The notes under the pieces are model-generated. The model made no database searches. It was not told where the DNA came from and saw nothing but the letters and a program-made list of their open reading frames with translations. Below, piece after piece: positions 13,226-13,584 of a DNA stretch of 13,584 bases (its first letter is position 1; every line of letters starts with the position of its first letter). Location: contig SLLF01000358.1 in assembly GCA_007134175.1 (NCBI GenBank), forward strand, positions 1 to 13,584. The letters are read 5' to 3'. Origin of the DNA: Kiritimatiellia bacterium (GTDB taxonomy: Bacteria; Verrucomicrobiota; Kiritimatiellia; SLAD01). Made by a program: the position numbers and the translations under genes.

Positions 13226-13584
13226 AAAACTGGTCCGAAACCCAAACGCTTTTTGACGTGCTGCACCACCGGTTGGCCGCCGGTGAAAGCGCAGCGCTAG
13301 CGACGGTCATCCTGATCGCCGGGTCCACCTATCGGCGGCCGGGTGCGAAACTGCTGGTTACCGCCGACGGCGTCCTCCGCGGCAACATTAGCGGGGGGTG
13401 CCTGGAGCAGGATGTCCGGGAACGGGCGCTGCATGTGCTGGCCACGGGTAAGGCCCTCCAGGCGCATTACGATACCGGCGACGGTGATGACGAGTTGTGG
13501 GGCATGGGACTGGGTTGCAACGGGCAGGTGGATATCTTTATTCACCCCGTCACGCCTGCGGATCTGGCAACGGTGATCGATCCG
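13222..13584 (+). CDS. XdhC/CoxI-family protein, 3' end cut off by the window
   Basis: The ATG at 13222 overlaps the pheA stop (ATGA) and the frame is open to the window edge (121 codons, no stop). The N-terminal XdhC/CoxI domain is evident in GSTYRRPGAKLLV (34-46), GNISGGCLEQDV (54-65) and GMGLGCNGQVDIFI. Members of this family bind molybdenum cofactor and help insert its sulfurated form into xanthine dehydrogenase or CO dehydrogenase-type enzymes. The C-terminal Rossmann domain expected for full-length XdhC lies outside the window. There is no strong ribosome-binding site, so translation probably depends on coupling to pheA. No molybdoenzyme gene is visible here, so its client is unknown. 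Confidence 0.88.
   Translation, partial: MKNWSETQTLFDVLHHRLAAGESAALATVILIAGSTYRRPGAKLLVTADGVLRGNISGGCLEQDVRERALHVLATGKALQAHYDTGDGDDELWGMGLGCNGQVDIFIHPVTPADLATVIDP

Noticed and set aside
1..13584. CRISPR array, insertion sequence, tRNA or rRNA
   Set aside because: No regularly spaced repeats, transposase motifs, terminal inverted repeats, or tRNA/rRNA-like sequences were seen on either strand.

Overview
The window is a GC-rich bacterial chromosome segment, densely packed with genes. Two blocks of genes diverge from one intergenic region at about 9228-9670: everything to the left reads on the minus strand and everything to the right on the plus strand. Organism type is inferred. trpS, scpA-scpB and a fused chorismate mutase/prephenate dehydratase are ordinary bacterial genes, whereas DNA topoisomerase VI is mainly archaeal and rare in bacteria. 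A fused E1 alpha/beta dehydrogenase also occurs in Chlamydiae. Together these fit a member of the Planctomycetes-Verrucomicrobia-Chlamydiae group or a related phylum, but no marker here proves it.

Left block, in transcription order from the centre leftwards. First comes a DeoR-family regulator, followed 28 bp later by a 2-oxoacid dehydrogenase operon: E2 acyltransferase, E3 dihydrolipoyl dehydrogenase (overlapping E2 by 4 bp), and E1 with alpha and beta parts in one polypeptide. These three components make a complete thiamine/lipoate/FAD multienzyme complex. The substrate (pyruvate, acetoin or a branched-chain 2-oxoacid) cannot be read from the sequence. After a 97-bp gap comes a stand-alone receiver-domain response regulator whose stop overlaps the GTG start of a single-domain KaiC-like ATPase. 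Then follow topoisomerase VI subunit B and, at the window edge, what looks like the first 15 codons of subunit A.

Right block: trpS, scpA, scpB, pheA and the beginning of an xdhC/coxI-like gene are joined by four successive ATGA start/stop overlaps, so they form one translationally coupled operon covering tRNA charging, chromosome condensation (SMC-ScpAB), phenylalanine synthesis and a molybdoenzyme maturation factor. A candidate promoter lies just upstream of trpS.

The most interesting feature is the receiver/KaiC-like/topoisomerase VI neighbourhood. The KaiC-like protein keeps its Walker A and B motifs but appears to lack the usual catalytic Glu-Glu pair, and it carries an 80-residue Pro/Ala-rich tail. 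Also notable are a second, degenerate E3-binding domain in E2, an altered thiamine-diphosphate motif and insertion in E1, and an unexplained repeat-bearing intergenic region between the two blocks.
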